Shown in pieces: positions 1 to 8,445 of a DNA stretch of 59,485 nucleotides. The notes under the pieces are model-generated. The model was not told the origin of the DNA and searched no databases. It worked only from the letters and a program-made list of their open reading frames with translations. Both the position numbers and the translations under genes were made by a program. Numbering within the stretch: position 1 is the stretch's first letter; every line of letters starts with the position of its first letter. The stretch comes from an uncultured Phascolarctobacterium sp. (GTDB taxonomy: Bacteria > Bacillota > Negativicutes > Acidaminococcales > Acidaminococcaceae). The stretch spans positions 1 through 59,485 of the forward strand of contig CAUDEF010000011.1 of NCBI GenBank assembly GCA_958448515.1, in the 5' to 3' direction.

Positions 1-71
1 GTCCTTAATAACCGCTTAATTATTTTGTCCAACTTTTTGGGTGCATATCAAAATTTCCTGAAGTTCTTTTT

Positions 72-1025
72 TTATTTCACTATATTCTGCGGCTTATCAG
101 TCAGCCATTTTTCTATATTATCAAAAACGATTTCTGCTCTTGTAACCAAAGCTTCCTTACTTGCAAAGGCAATATGCGGTGTTACAACAGTATTCTTTGC
201 CCTGCATAAAACATTATCTTCCGGCAAAGGCGGCTCTATATCAAATACATCAATACCTGCTCCGGCAATTTTACCGGTATTTAAGGCCTCTGCCAGCGCA
301 GCACTGTCTATAACAGGTCCACGGGCAGTATTAATAACAACAGCAGTTGATTTCATTTTGGCAACAGCCTCTTTATTAATCATGCCTCTGGTTGCTTCAT
401 TTAAAGGAACATGCAGAGAAATAAAGTCCGAGCTTTGCAAAAGTTCATCCAGGCTTACATATTTTATGCCGGCTTCTTCCAGCTCAGCTTTTTTAGTGCG
501 GCTGTACGCCAGTACATTACAGCCAAAGGCTCTGGCAATCATGGCAACGCGGCTGCCAATGGCACCGGTACCGATTACACCAAAAGTTTTATTATACAGC
601 TCAAAGCCTATCAGACCATCTTTTGTTCCGCTGTTGCGGCAACGAGCATCGCAGGGAATTATATTTCTTATTACGCTTACGGCAAGACCAAAAACCAGCT
701 CTGCCACAGCGTTAGTAGAATATCCTGCAGCATTGCAAACCATGATATTTTTATTGCGGCAGGCACCTAAATCAATATGATCTACTCCGGTAAAGGCAAC
801 AGAAAGCATTTTTAAATTGGCGCACTGCTCAATTACATTGCCCGGCAGGGGCTGGTTTGCCAGAACAATAATATCTGCCTCCTGCACTCTGGCAGTTAAG
901 GCTTCAGCATTTTCTGCCCTGTCATAATAAAATTTCACTTCATGTCCAGCCTCCAGCAAAGGCTCAGCCAGCGCTGCAAGCTTGGCTTCTTCTACGCCTA
1001 ACGGCTCCATAACTACTATTTTCAT
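72..1025 (-). CDS. D-2-hydroxyacid dehydrogenase (NAD-dependent)
   Basis: This 317-residue protein has the full layout of the D-isomer-specific 2-hydroxyacid dehydrogenases, cytosolic enzymes that interconvert 2-keto acids and D-2-hydroxy acids with NAD(P)H. The Rossmann motif GTGAIG is at 152-157, the substrate-binding Arg is in NTARG (R235), the Glu of the charge relay is near E264, and the catalytic His is in TPHIA (H284). Length is normal. The substrate cannot be told from sequence; hydroxypyruvate, glyoxylate or a branched 2-keto acid are possible. Its ATG overlaps the stop of the upstream asparaginase gene by one base (TAATG), so the two are almost certainly translationally coupled. Confidence 0.9.
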   Translation of the reverse strand: MKIVVMEPLGVEEAKLAALAEPLLEAGHEVKFYYDRAENAEALTARVQEADIIVLANQPLPGNVIEQCANLKMLSVAFTGVDHIDLGACRNKNIMVCNAAGYSTNAVAELVFGLAVSVIRNIIPCDARCRNSGTKDGLIGFELYNKTFGVIGTGAIGSRVAMIARAFGCNVLAYSRTKKAELEEAGIKYVSLDELLQSSDFISLHVPLNEATRGMINKEAVAKMKSTAVVINTARGPVIDSAALAEALNTGKIAGAGIDVFDIEPPLPEDNVLCRAKNTVVTPHIAFASKEALVTRAEIVFDNIEKWLTDKPQNIVK

Positions 1026-2002
1026 TACAGTACCTCCTCAGCAAAATATTCTTCCAGAGATTTATCTTTACTGCCCAAAGCCAGCATTAATTTTATTCTT
1101 GCTTTAACACCGCTTAAGCCTCCGGCATACAGCAGCTGCAAATCTTTCATCGACCCTGCACTGCCAGGATAGCCATAAAAAGGTGCTACCCTGCCGCCAT
1201 GAGTTCTGCTGGCAAGTACAACAGGAATATTTTTGCTGCGAATATAGCTGATGCCCTCCATAACCTTGGGCGGCACATTGCCGCAGCCAACAGCTTCTAC
1301 TACCAGCCCTTTAATATTTTTTTCTGCCAGACATTTAAAAAGATAATCATCCATGCCTGCATAAACTTTCAGTAAAGCTACATCATCAGCAAACTCAGCT
1401 GCAGCGATTTTTTCTACATTTTCAGGGTATCTGCTGAAAACAACACCATCATGGTATACATAACCTAAAGGTCCGCCATACGGAGCATAAAAAGTACTGC
1501 AGGAAACTGTATGTCCCTTGGTTACCTCAGCAGCTGCATAAATTTCATCATTAAATATCAATAATGCACCTCTGCCGCCAGCTTTGCTGCAGGCAGCAAC
1601 TTTTACTGCTGCCAGAATATTTGCCGGGCCATCATAGCCCATGTCGCTGGCACCACGCATGGCACCTGTAATACATACAGGCTTATTGGTTTTGCATGCC
1701 AGACTCAGCATATATGCGGTTTCTTCCATAGTGTCTGTACCATGTGTAATAACAAAACCAGCCACCTGCTCATCAGCTGCATAGCTGTCAATCATGCCTG
1801 CAATTTCAAACATCATCTGCGGAGTTACATGTCCGCTGGGAACATTGGAATATTCAACTACTTCCAGTTCCGCAATATCGCTCAGCGCCGGCACTGCCTC
1901 AATCAAATCTTCACCGCTTACGGCAGGAATAAGCCCGCCGCTTTGTTTATCATATTTCATGGCGATGGTTCCGCCAGTTGTAATTACAATAACTTTCTGC
2001 AT
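1025..2002 (-). CDS. L-asparaginase, cytoplasmic type
   Basis: L-asparaginase hydrolyses asparagine to aspartate and ammonia. The N-terminal threonine motif TTGGTIA (8-14) and the second active-site motif HGTDTMEET (87-95) are both intact. The start is the ATG at 2002, preceded by GGAGG eight bases upstream; the frame stays open for 37 more codons upstream but those residues are not family-like. There is no signal peptide, so it should act in the cytoplasm. It is first in a two-gene unit with the 2-hydroxyacid dehydrogenase and diverges from the patatin-like gene. Related amidohydrolases such as glutaminase-asparaginases share these motifs, so asparagine specificity is an inference. Confidence 0.9.
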   Translation of the reverse strand: MQKVIVITTGGTIAMKYDKQSGGLIPAVSGEDLIEAVPALSDIAELEVVEYSNVPSGHVTPQMMFEIAGMIDSYAADEQVAGFVITHGTDTMEETAYMLSLACKTNKPVCITGAMRGASDMGYDGPANILAAVKVAACSKAGGRGALLIFNDEIYAAAEVTKGHTVSCSTFYAPYGGPLGYVYHDGVVFSRYPENVEKIAAAEFADDVALLKVYAGMDDYLFKCLAEKNIKGLVVEAVGCGNVPPKVMEGISYIRSKNIPVVLASRTHGGRVAPFYGYPGSAGSMKDLQLLYAGGLSGVKARIKLMLALGSKDKSLEEYFAEEVL

Positions 2003-2061
2003 TTTCGTACCTCCACTTTTAATACATTTATCATAACATATAGTACCCTTAAAATAAAATT

Positions 2062-2090
2062 TTGTTACAGCAAAGATGGTAGTGTATAAT
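2062..2090 (+). promoter_or_regulatory. Sigma-70-type promoter for the patatin-like gene
   Basis: TTGTTA (2062-2067) and TATAAT (2085-2090) are separated by exactly 17 bp, 23 bp before the ATG at 2114. It lies in the short divergent region shared with the asparaginase gene. Confidence 0.75.
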
Positions 2091-2113
2091 GATAGAAATG
2101 GAGGACTGACCAT

Positions 2114-2968
2114 ATGAAAATTACTGATGTTGCACTTGTTTTAGAAGGCGGAGGCATGCGCGGCATGTTCTCTGCAGGAGTTTTTGAAGCTTTTATGCTG
2201 AAAAATCTTACTTTTCCCTATATTACAGCAGTGTCTGCAGGAGCATGCAATATTCTTTCCTATATGTCCAATCAGCCCCTGCGTACACGCCGCATAATAG
2301 AAAATTACGTTACTGATAAACGCTATTTCAGTGTTAAAAACTGGTTTCAAAGCGGCAGTATTTTTGGCTTTGATTTTATCTTTGAAGATTTACCCAAAAA
2401 CCTGCTACCTTTTGACTTTGATACCTACTACAACTATCCCGGTACCTTACAGGTAGGTACTACTGACTGCAAATCCGGCAAAGCAATATGGTTCGGCAAA
2501 GAAGGCATCGGCACTAAATTTCTGCCGGTTCGTGCGTCTGCCTCACTGCCTTTTTTAGCACCGATGGTACACATCGGCAGCAGAGATCTTTTAGACGGTG
2601 CCCTTGTTGCTCCTATTCCCTACGAACGCGCGCTGGAGGCAGGTTATAAAAAATTTGTTGTTGTACTTACCCGCAACAGCGGCTATCGCAAGAAAAAAGC
2701 CGTACCGCAGATTCTTATGAAAACATGGTATAAAAATTATCCTAAATTATGGGAGATTATGGAGCAGCGTCCGGAACTGTACAATCATCAGCTTGACTAT
2801 GTTGAGCAGCTGGAAAAAGAAGGACGTGCAGTTATTATCAGGCCCCAGATTCCCCTTGAAATCGACAAACTTGATATTAAGCCTGATAAGCTTTTGCAGC
2901 TTCACGATCACGGCATCGGCTGCAGCCTGGCTGCCTATGAAAAAATAGTTGAGCTTATAAAAAAATAA
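2114..2968 (+). CDS. Patatin-like phospholipase family protein
   Basis: This 284-residue protein belongs to the patatin-like Ser/Asp acyl hydrolases (YjjU-like bacterial group). The oxyanion motif GGGMRG is at 12-17. The nucleophile elbow reads AVSAG with S41, so the first Gly of the usual GxSxG is Ala. The Asp partner is in LLDGAL. No signal peptide or membrane segment is seen, so it is probably cytosolic and may act on phospholipids or acyl esters; the substrate is unknown. The start has GGAGG upstream and a good promoter. It stands alone, ending at a hairpin shared with the convergent LysR gene. Confidence 0.85.
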   Translation: MKITDVALVLEGGGMRGMFSAGVFEAFMLKNLTFPYITAVSAGACNILSYMSNQPLRTRRIIENYVTDKRYFSVKNWFQSGSIFGFDFIFEDLPKNLLPFDFDTYYNYPGTLQVGTTDCKSGKAIWFGKEGIGTKFLPVRASASLPFLAPMVHIGSRDLLDGALVAPIPYERALEAGYKKFVVVLTRNSGYRKKKAVPQILMKTWYKNYPKLWEIMEQRPELYNHQLDYVEQLEKEGRAVIIRPQIPLEIDKLDIKPDKLLQLHDHGIGCSLAAYEKIVELIKK

Positions 2969-2999
2969 AGATATGGGTGTATTACCCATATCTTTTTAT
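2966..2999. terminator. Bidirectional terminator between patatin-like and LysR genes
   Basis: Ten-base arms AGATATGGGT / ACCCATATCT with a 4-nt loop, A-rich before and T-rich after, between two convergent genes. Confidence 0.85.
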
Positions 3000-3871
3000 T
3001 TTTGCTGCAAATAAAAATCAAGAAACTTCTCTGCGCAGTTAGATAAAACTGTTCCTTTATCCCAGAAAAGCGTCTGCTCGAAAAAAATATTCTCTGCCAG
3101 CCGCTGATACTGCATCTCTTCAGAAAAAGCAAGGCAGCTTCCTGAAACAATTGCGGCACATTTCCCGGAAGAGGCAAACTCTATGGCAGCATTGGCCGTA
3201 GTAGCCATAAATACCGGCTTAATCATAAAATTCTGCTCTGCAGCTGCCTTTTTAAGCATTCGGTAACAGCCAAAATTACAGCCGAGAGGAATATTTCTGA
3301 GCTCCTGCAAAGAAACATCCCCTTGGGGAGCAAAGGCAAAATTATTCTCACGGGCATAAACTACATAAAGATATTCCCGCTCGCCCTGCTGAACATTAAA
3401 CTTGCCGCTTTTGTACAAAGGAGCATTGGCAAAAGCAAAATTACTGATTCCGTCTTCAATATGGTGAATCTGCGTTGCTACATCTACTTCATGTACTTCA
3501 TAACTTATCTTGGGATAGAGCAGAGAAAAAGGCTGCAGATAACGCTGAATAAAAAATACTGTAGAGCCGGGAGAAATGCTGAAGCTTAACAAACCGACCT
3601 CACCTTTCTGAAAATTGCTCATTTCCGTAAAAAGATTTTCCTCAACCATGCAGATTCTTTTTGCTTTCTGCAAAAACAGTTCGCCTGCTTCAGTAAGTTC
3701 AATCTGCCTTACTCCGCGCGAGGTTTTTAAAAGCTTCACCTTATAATAGCTTTCCATGGTTTTAATCTGCGCTCCCAGCGCAGGCTGCGCCATGGATAAT
3801 TTTCTGGCAGCAGCAGTAATACTGCCTTCTTCCACAACAGTTATAAAATTACGATAAAAATCAAAATCCAT
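2996..3871 (-). CDS. LysR-family transcriptional regulator
   Basis: The 291-residue protein has the LysR plan: an N-terminal winged helix-turn-helix (about 1-60, with the typical ITAAARKLSMAQPALG segment) followed by a periplasmic-binding-like effector domain. It diverges from the DASS-type carboxylate transporter, with 113 bp between the two starts holding a LysR-like dyad, so it most likely controls that transporter in response to its substrate. This assignment rests on gene position; the effector is not deducible. Length is normal and nothing is missing. Confidence 0.9.
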   Translation of the reverse strand: MDFDFYRNFITVVEEGSITAAARKLSMAQPALGAQIKTMESYYKVKLLKTSRGVRQIELTEAGELFLQKAKRICMVEENLFTEMSNFQKGEVGLLSFSISPGSTVFFIQRYLQPFSLLYPKISYEVHEVDVATQIHHIEDGISNFAFANAPLYKSGKFNVQQGEREYLYVVYARENNFAFAPQGDVSLQELRNIPLGCNFGCYRMLKKAAAEQNFMIKPVFMATTANAAIEFASSGKCAAIVSGSCLAFSEEMQYQRLAENIFFEQTLFWDKGTVLSNCAEKFLDFYLQQK

Positions 3872-3909
3872 TTTGCACCTAATGTATCTTTTTCCTATTT
3901 TTAATCAAA

Positions 3910-3924
3910 TAAAATAGTATTTTA
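3910..3924. promoter_or_regulatory. Candidate LysR operator
   Basis: TAAAATA-G-TATTTTA is a perfect 15-bp dyad with the T-N13-A form of LysR boxes, in the divergent region between the regulator and its likely target transporter. Confidence 0.45.
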
Positions 3925-3984
3925 CTTTTTTATAACATAACCTTACAATAAAGTCAAACATCATTAATAAAGGAGCGGTTTTTT

Positions 3985-5415
3985 ATGTATGGCAAAAGGC
4001 GTATCCGCCGCTATCATTTTCTGGCAGTTCTGATGGGACCGACCAGCTTTTTTCTGACATTGTTGCTTTTTCAGGGCTTTTTTGGGTTTTCCGGAGCAGC
4101 TGCCATGGGCACCATGCTGTGGATGGTTCTCTGGTGGATTCTGCGCCCGATAAATATTTCTGTAACGGCGCTTTTACCTATCGTCATTGATGGTTTGTTT
4201 AACCTGCTTCCCATGGAAGGCATTATCAGTCAGTACTTCTCTGAAATTATCGTTTTACTTTTTGGTGCTGATCTTGTCTGCCTTACCTGGAGCGCAACAG
4301 GTCTTGATAAACGCATGGCAGTAAAAATACTCTGCTTTATCGGCCCATCACTGCGGCAGCAGATTATTGTCTGGTTTACCTTGTCCACGGTCATGTCTAT
4401 TTTCTTACCTAACGTTGTAGTCTGCACAATTATGATTCCGGTTGCTGTTTCCATGCTGCAGTTTCTTGGAGAATCCAACATCCGCGAAAGCAGAACGGCT
4501 CTGCCCATTCTGCTTGCCATTGCCTGGGGTGCAGGCATAGGCGGTTTTGGCTCTCCCTTAGGCGGTGCAGCCAATCTTGTTGCTATCAACTATCTGGAAC
4601 AGATTACCGGCAAAGAGTTTATGTATGTTGACTGGCTCAGCAGATTTTTACCCATTTTAGCCGTTATTATGCTGCTTAACCTGTACTTCCTGTTTAAAAT
4701 TCCTGTACCAGCCAAACAGCTCAGCGAAACAAAGCAGTATTTCCAGAACATTTATAACGAGCTTGGCCCTATGAAGTACAGCGAAAAATTAAGCCTTGCT
4801 CTTTTTCTGACAGCTATGATTCTTTCCTTCTGCCGTCCGTTATACGCTGATATTTTCCCTGCTTTAAAACCTGCTTATGTATTTTTAATCTGCGGCATGC
4901 TGACCTTTGTTTTTGAAGATACCAATGGCAAAGCTCTCCTCAGCTGGGAAGATGCGGAACACGGTGTTATGTGGGGTATGTACATGCTCTTTGCAGGCGG
5001 TCTTGCACTTGGCAAAATGGTTACTGACACCGGAGCTGCTGCCAAACTTGCAGAGCTGATTACCGTACTGCCTTTGTCCGGCGGTCTTGAAACAATATTT
5101 GTCTTCAATGCCTTCTCGTGCCTGCTTACCGAAATTTCCAGCAATACAGCAGCTGCTGCCATTGCCGTACCGGTTATCCAGAATATCGCTCAGGCATTAT
5201 CACTTGACCCTGTTCCTTACATTATGATTTCCATTGTAGCTTTTAACTGTGCTTACACACTGCCGATTTCCATTCGTGCTATTCCTGTAAGCTATGGTCT
5301 TGAACCTGTTTATCTGCTGCAATATGGACTCGTACTCTCTATTCTCAGTGTTATTGTTACAACATTAATCGGTTACGCATTTATTTTATACTTCCCGGGA
5401 TTTGGTCAGCTATAA
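3985..5415 (+). CDS. DASS/SLC13-family sodium:carboxylate symporter
   Basis: A 476-residue inner-membrane protein with a dozen or so hydrophobic segments. It carries the paired hairpin-type motifs of the divalent anion:Na+ symporter family, GSPLGGAANLVAINY near 195 and SSNTAAAAIAVPV near 390. Family members import succinate, malate, fumarate, citrate or sulfate with sodium. A dicarboxylate is the likely substrate, but no residue seen here settles it. The start follows AAAGGAG. It is a single gene, divergent from a LysR regulator, ending in a strong hairpin. Confidence 0.85.
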   Translation: MYGKRRIRRYHFLAVLMGPTSFFLTLLLFQGFFGFSGAAAMGTMLWMVLWWILRPINISVTALLPIVIDGLFNLLPMEGIISQYFSEIIVLLFGADLVCLTWSATGLDKRMAVKILCFIGPSLRQQIIVWFTLSTVMSIFLPNVVVCTIMIPVAVSMLQFLGESNIRESRTALPILLAIAWGAGIGGFGSPLGGAANLVAINYLEQITGKEFMYVDWLSRFLPILAVIMLLNLYFLFKIPVPAKQLSETKQYFQNIYNELGPMKYSEKLSLALFLTAMILSFCRPLYADIFPALKPAYVFLICGMLTFVFEDTNGKALLSWEDAEHGVMWGMYMLFAGGLALGKMVTDTGAAAKLAELITVLPLSGGLETIFVFNAFSCLLTEISSNTAAAAIAVPVIQNIAQALSLDPVPYIMISIVAFNCAYTLPISIRAIPVSYGLEPVYLLQYGLVLSILSVIVTTLIGYAFILYFPGFGQL

Positions 5416-5434
5416 CAGTAATACGCAAGCAATC

Positions 5435-5470
5435 AAAAGAGGTAAAACCAGATGGTTTTACCTCTTTTTT
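5435..5470. terminator. Bidirectional terminator between DASS gene and pdxT
   Basis: Perfect 15-bp arms (AAAAGAGGTAAAACC and its complement) with a 4-nt loop and a T run on both strands, between convergent genes. Confidence 0.9.
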
Positions 5471-6038
5471 ATTTGCACAAAGCAAGAAAACTTTTTAAAA
5501 TTGTGCTGTTTTCCAGTATATCAAGCTCCGGATGAAAAGTTACTGCCATCTGCCTGCCATATCTGACGGCAGTTATTTTACCTTCATATTCTGACAAAAC
5601 CTCCACATCCTGACGGACGCTTTGAATATACGGAGCTCTTATAAAGGTCATCGGAACATTATCTGTATTCTGAAACCTGCCGTAAGTTTTAAAACTGCCC
5701 AGCTGCCTTCCATAGCCATTGCGAACAATGGTAACAGGCAAAGTAGCAAAATATCTGTGATTGTCATTTTCAATCTTCTCCGCCAGTAAAATGGCACCGG
5801 CGCAGGTTCCCAAAACAGGCAGTCCCTGCGTAATCATCTCCCGTATGGGCTCCAGCATATCAAGTTCTTTTAAAAGCTTGCCCTGTACAGTGCTTTCTCC
5901 TCCCGGCAAAATCAATCCATCCACAGAACTACGCAAATCCTGTTGATTTCTTATTTCACAGCACTCAATGCTTAAAAACTTTAAAGCAGCCATATGCTCG
6001 GCAAAAGCACCCTGCAATGCCAGTACACCTATTTTCAT
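5469..6038 (-). CDS. pdxT: PdxT, glutaminase subunit of PLP synthase
   Basis: PdxT releases ammonia from glutamine and passes it to PdxS, which builds pyridoxal 5'-phosphate. This is a class I glutamine amidotransferase of 189 residues with the GGEST loop (46-50), the nucleophile C79 in LGTCAGA, and a His-Pro-Glu triad end in TFHPELD. Length matches the family. It overlaps the end of pdxS by four bases, the usual coupling for a complex in which 12 PdxT surround 12 PdxS. Confidence 0.97.
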   Translation of the reverse strand: MKIGVLALQGAFAEHMAALKFLSIECCEIRNQQDLRSSVDGLILPGGESTVQGKLLKELDMLEPIREMITQGLPVLGTCAGAILLAEKIENDNHRYFATLPVTIVRNGYGRQLGSFKTYGRFQNTDNVPMTFIRAPYIQSVRQDVEVLSEYEGKITAVRYGRQMAVTFHPELDILENSTILKSFLALCK

Positions 6039-6907
6039 TTGCCGCGCTCCGCCATCAGCAGGGCTATTTCCTGTTCATTAATGCCCACCATGGCTTCACC
6101 AAGATCTTCCGATAAATCAGCAAGCATTTTCGCATCCTGATAATTGGTTACAGCTTTAACAATAGCCTGCGCACGCTTAACCGGATCACCTGATTTAAAA
6201 ATACCTGAACCTACAAAAACGCCCTCTGCTCCCAGCTGCATCATCAACGCAGCATCAGCAGGAGTTGCAATACCACCTGCGGCAAAATTTACTACCGGCA
6301 GCTTGCCATGCTCATGTACATAAACAACAAGGTCATAGGGAACCTGCATTTTTTTAGCTTCATCAAAAAGCTCGTCCTCAGCTGCTGCCTGTATTAAAGC
6401 AATCTGTCTCTGCAGCATACGCATGTGACGCACTGCCTGAACAATATCACCTGTACCGGGTTCGCCTTTGGTTCTGATCATGGAAGCACCTTCGCTGATG
6501 CGGCGCAGTGCTTCTCCCAAATCTTTAGCACCGCAGACAAAAGGTACCTGAAACTTATTTTTATTTATATGGTACACATCATCTGCCGGAGATAAAACTT
6601 CACTTTCGTCTATATAATCTATTTCTATCGCCTGCAGAATCTGGGCCTCCGCAAAATGGCCTATACGGCATTTTGCCATAACAGGAATGGATACAGCCTG
6701 CTGAATTTCTTTAATCATCTTAGGGTCACTCATTCTGGCAACCCCGCCAGAAGCTCTTATATCTGCAGGTATTTTTTCCAGAGCCATAACTGCGCATGCT
6801 CCTGCTTCTTCGGCAATTTTCGCCTGCTGCGGAGTTGTAACATCCATAATAACTCCGCCTTTCAGCATCTGCGCCAGCTGTACGTTTAACAAATAACGTT
6901 CATTCAT
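6035..6907 (-). CDS. pdxS: PdxS, pyridoxal 5'-phosphate synthase lyase subunit
   Basis: PdxS condenses ribose 5-phosphate, glyceraldehyde 3-phosphate and PdxT-delivered ammonia into PLP. The 290-residue sequence is very well conserved, with the substrate Lys in MAKCRIGHF (K79) and the phosphate-binding glycine segment NFAAGGIATPADAA. It heads the pdxST operon. The divergent PdxR-type regulator and repeats between the two starts suggest the operon is switched by PLP level. The start ATG at 6907 follows a GGAGG on the minus strand. Confidence 0.98.
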   Translation of the reverse strand: MNERYLLNVQLAQMLKGGVIMDVTTPQQAKIAEEAGACAVMALEKIPADIRASGGVARMSDPKMIKEIQQAVSIPVMAKCRIGHFAEAQILQAIEIDYIDESEVLSPADDVYHINKNKFQVPFVCGAKDLGEALRRISEGASMIRTKGEPGTGDIVQAVRHMRMLQRQIALIQAAAEDELFDEAKKMQVPYDLVVYVHEHGKLPVVNFAAGGIATPADAALMMQLGAEGVFVGSGIFKSGDPVKRAQAIVKAVTNYQDAKMLADLSEDLGEAMVGINEQEIALLMAERGK

Positions 6908-6976
6908 AATAGTCCCTCCATAACAATAACTTTACAAAAAACATACTACATAGTATACTTTCTTCTGAATATATTA

Positions 6977-7010
6977 ATATATCCATTTTACTTATTTTTT
7001 ATATATCCAG
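6977..7010. promoter_or_regulatory. Candidate PdxR boxes (direct repeat)
   Basis: ATATATCCA occurs at 6977-6985 and again at 7001-7009, a 24-bp period, in the 112-bp region between pdxS and the divergent pdxR. MocR-type PdxR regulators typically bind direct repeats near their own and pdxST promoters; binding here is inferred. Confidence 0.45.
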
Positions 7011-7019
7011 AGGTATATT

Positions 7020-8423
7020 ATGCTAACCTATCTTTTTGATAATTTAAACGGCAGCAGTATGTATATGCATCTGTACAGCTGTATAAAAAATGATATTTTA
7101 AATCACACGCTGCACTGCGGAGATAAGCTTCCATCCAAGCGTACTTTCGCCAGACATCTTGGAGTCAGCCTTATCACGGTAGAAAGTGCTTATGCCCAGC
7201 TGCAGGTAGAGGGCTATATCTACTCCATACCCAAAAAAGGCTATTTTGTAGCCGCCATCAATCACGCAGATCTTCCTGCCGCAGCTCCAGTTCCCAAAAT
7301 AAGCCTGCCGTCAGCACCTTCTTTTTTCAGCGATTTTTCTCAAAGTACGGTATCCATAGAAACCTTTCCCTATAATACCTGGTCCAAGCTGCTGCGCAAA
7401 ACACTTGCTACCGCCAACGAACAGTCCCTCCTTGCCGACACGTCAGCTTCCGGCATCTTTAAACTGCGCAAGGCCATTGCTGATTATCTGTATCAGTTTC
7501 GCGGAGTAAATATCTGCCCTGAGCAGATTGTTATCGGCGCAGGTACGCAGATTCTCTGCAATATTTTGATACAGCTTTTAGGGCAGCACAATATCATTGC
7601 TCTGGAAGATCCCGGTTATCCTCAGATAAGCAAAATCTATCGGAGCAACAATGTATTTTGCTGTCATCTGCCTCTTGATAAGGACGGCATTAATGAAAAA
7701 ATGCTGGAGCACAGCGGCGCCAATATTCTTCATATAACGCCATCACACCAGTTCCCGACAGGTATTATTATGCCGGCCAGCAGACGCTATCAGCTGCTTA
7801 AATGGGCACAGAAGCAGGCTAATCGCTACATTATTGAAGACGATTATGACGGAGAATTTCGTTTGGCAGGAAATCCTGTACCCACCCTCCAAAGTATGGA
7901 TACTGCCGAAAAGGTAATTTATCTTAATACCTTTTCCAAAACTCTTGCGCCCACTTTCCGCATCAGTTATATGGTTCTCCCTTCTCATCTGGCTGAACTG
8001 TTTTATACCAAACTCAATTTCTACGCCTGCACTGTTTCCAATATTGAGCAGTACACTTTGGCAAACTTTATTGAAGAAGGACATCTTGAGCGCCATATCA
8101 ACAGGATGAAAACATATTACCGCAGCAAACGTGATTTTATCATTTCCAGCCTGCTGGCCTCATCACTTAAAGATTATCTGACCATACAGCAGGCAGATTC
8201 CGGATTGCATTTCCTGCTGCAGGTAAAAACAGACTGCCCTGATTCTGAACTTATCAGGATAGCCCATAAATACAACATTAATATCAAATGTCTTTCACAA
8301 TATTATCAGCAATGCAATGATAATTCTCACTCTCTGCTGATTAACTATGCAGGCATACCTGACACCAGACTGCAGGAAGCTTTACAGCTGCTGCAGCAGA
8401 CAATAAAAGACAGCATATCTTAA
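7020..8423 (+). CDS. pdxR: PdxR-like MocR-family regulator of PLP synthesis
   Basis: This 467-residue protein joins an N-terminal GntR winged helix-turn-helix (about 10-80) to a fold-type I aminotransferase domain. The PLP-binding Lys is in TFSKTLAP and the cofactor Asp in EDDYDGEF. Proteins of this type sense PLP and activate pdxST while repressing themselves. Divergence from pdxS makes that role likely here. The ATG has only a weak GAGG, seven bases upstream. The stop lies inside a strong terminator hairpin. Confidence 0.88.
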   Translation: MLTYLFDNLNGSSMYMHLYSCIKNDILNHTLHCGDKLPSKRTFARHLGVSLITVESAYAQLQVEGYIYSIPKKGYFVAAINHADLPAAAPVPKISLPSAPSFFSDFSQSTVSIETFPYNTWSKLLRKTLATANEQSLLADTSASGIFKLRKAIADYLYQFRGVNICPEQIVIGAGTQILCNILIQLLGQHNIIALEDPGYPQISKIYRSNNVFCCHLPLDKDGINEKMLEHSGANILHITPSHQFPTGIIMPASRRYQLLKWAQKQANRYIIEDDYDGEFRLAGNPVPTLQSMDTAEKVIYLNTFSKTLAPTFRISYMVLPSHLAELFYTKLNFYACTVSNIEQYTLANFIEEGHLERHINRMKTYYRSKRDFIISSLLASSLKDYLTIQQADSGLHFLLQVKTDCPDSELIRIAHKYNINIKCLSQYYQQCNDNSHSLLINYAGIPDTRLQEALQLLQQTIKDSIS

Positions 8424-8440
8424 GATATGCTGTCTTTCTT
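8406..8440. terminator. Bidirectional terminator overlapping the pdxR stop codon
   Basis: Perfect 15-bp arms AAAGACAGCATATCT with a 2-nt loop; the pdxR stop codon forms the loop. The hairpin also serves the convergent symporter gene. Confidence 0.85.
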
Positions 8441-8445
8441 GCTTA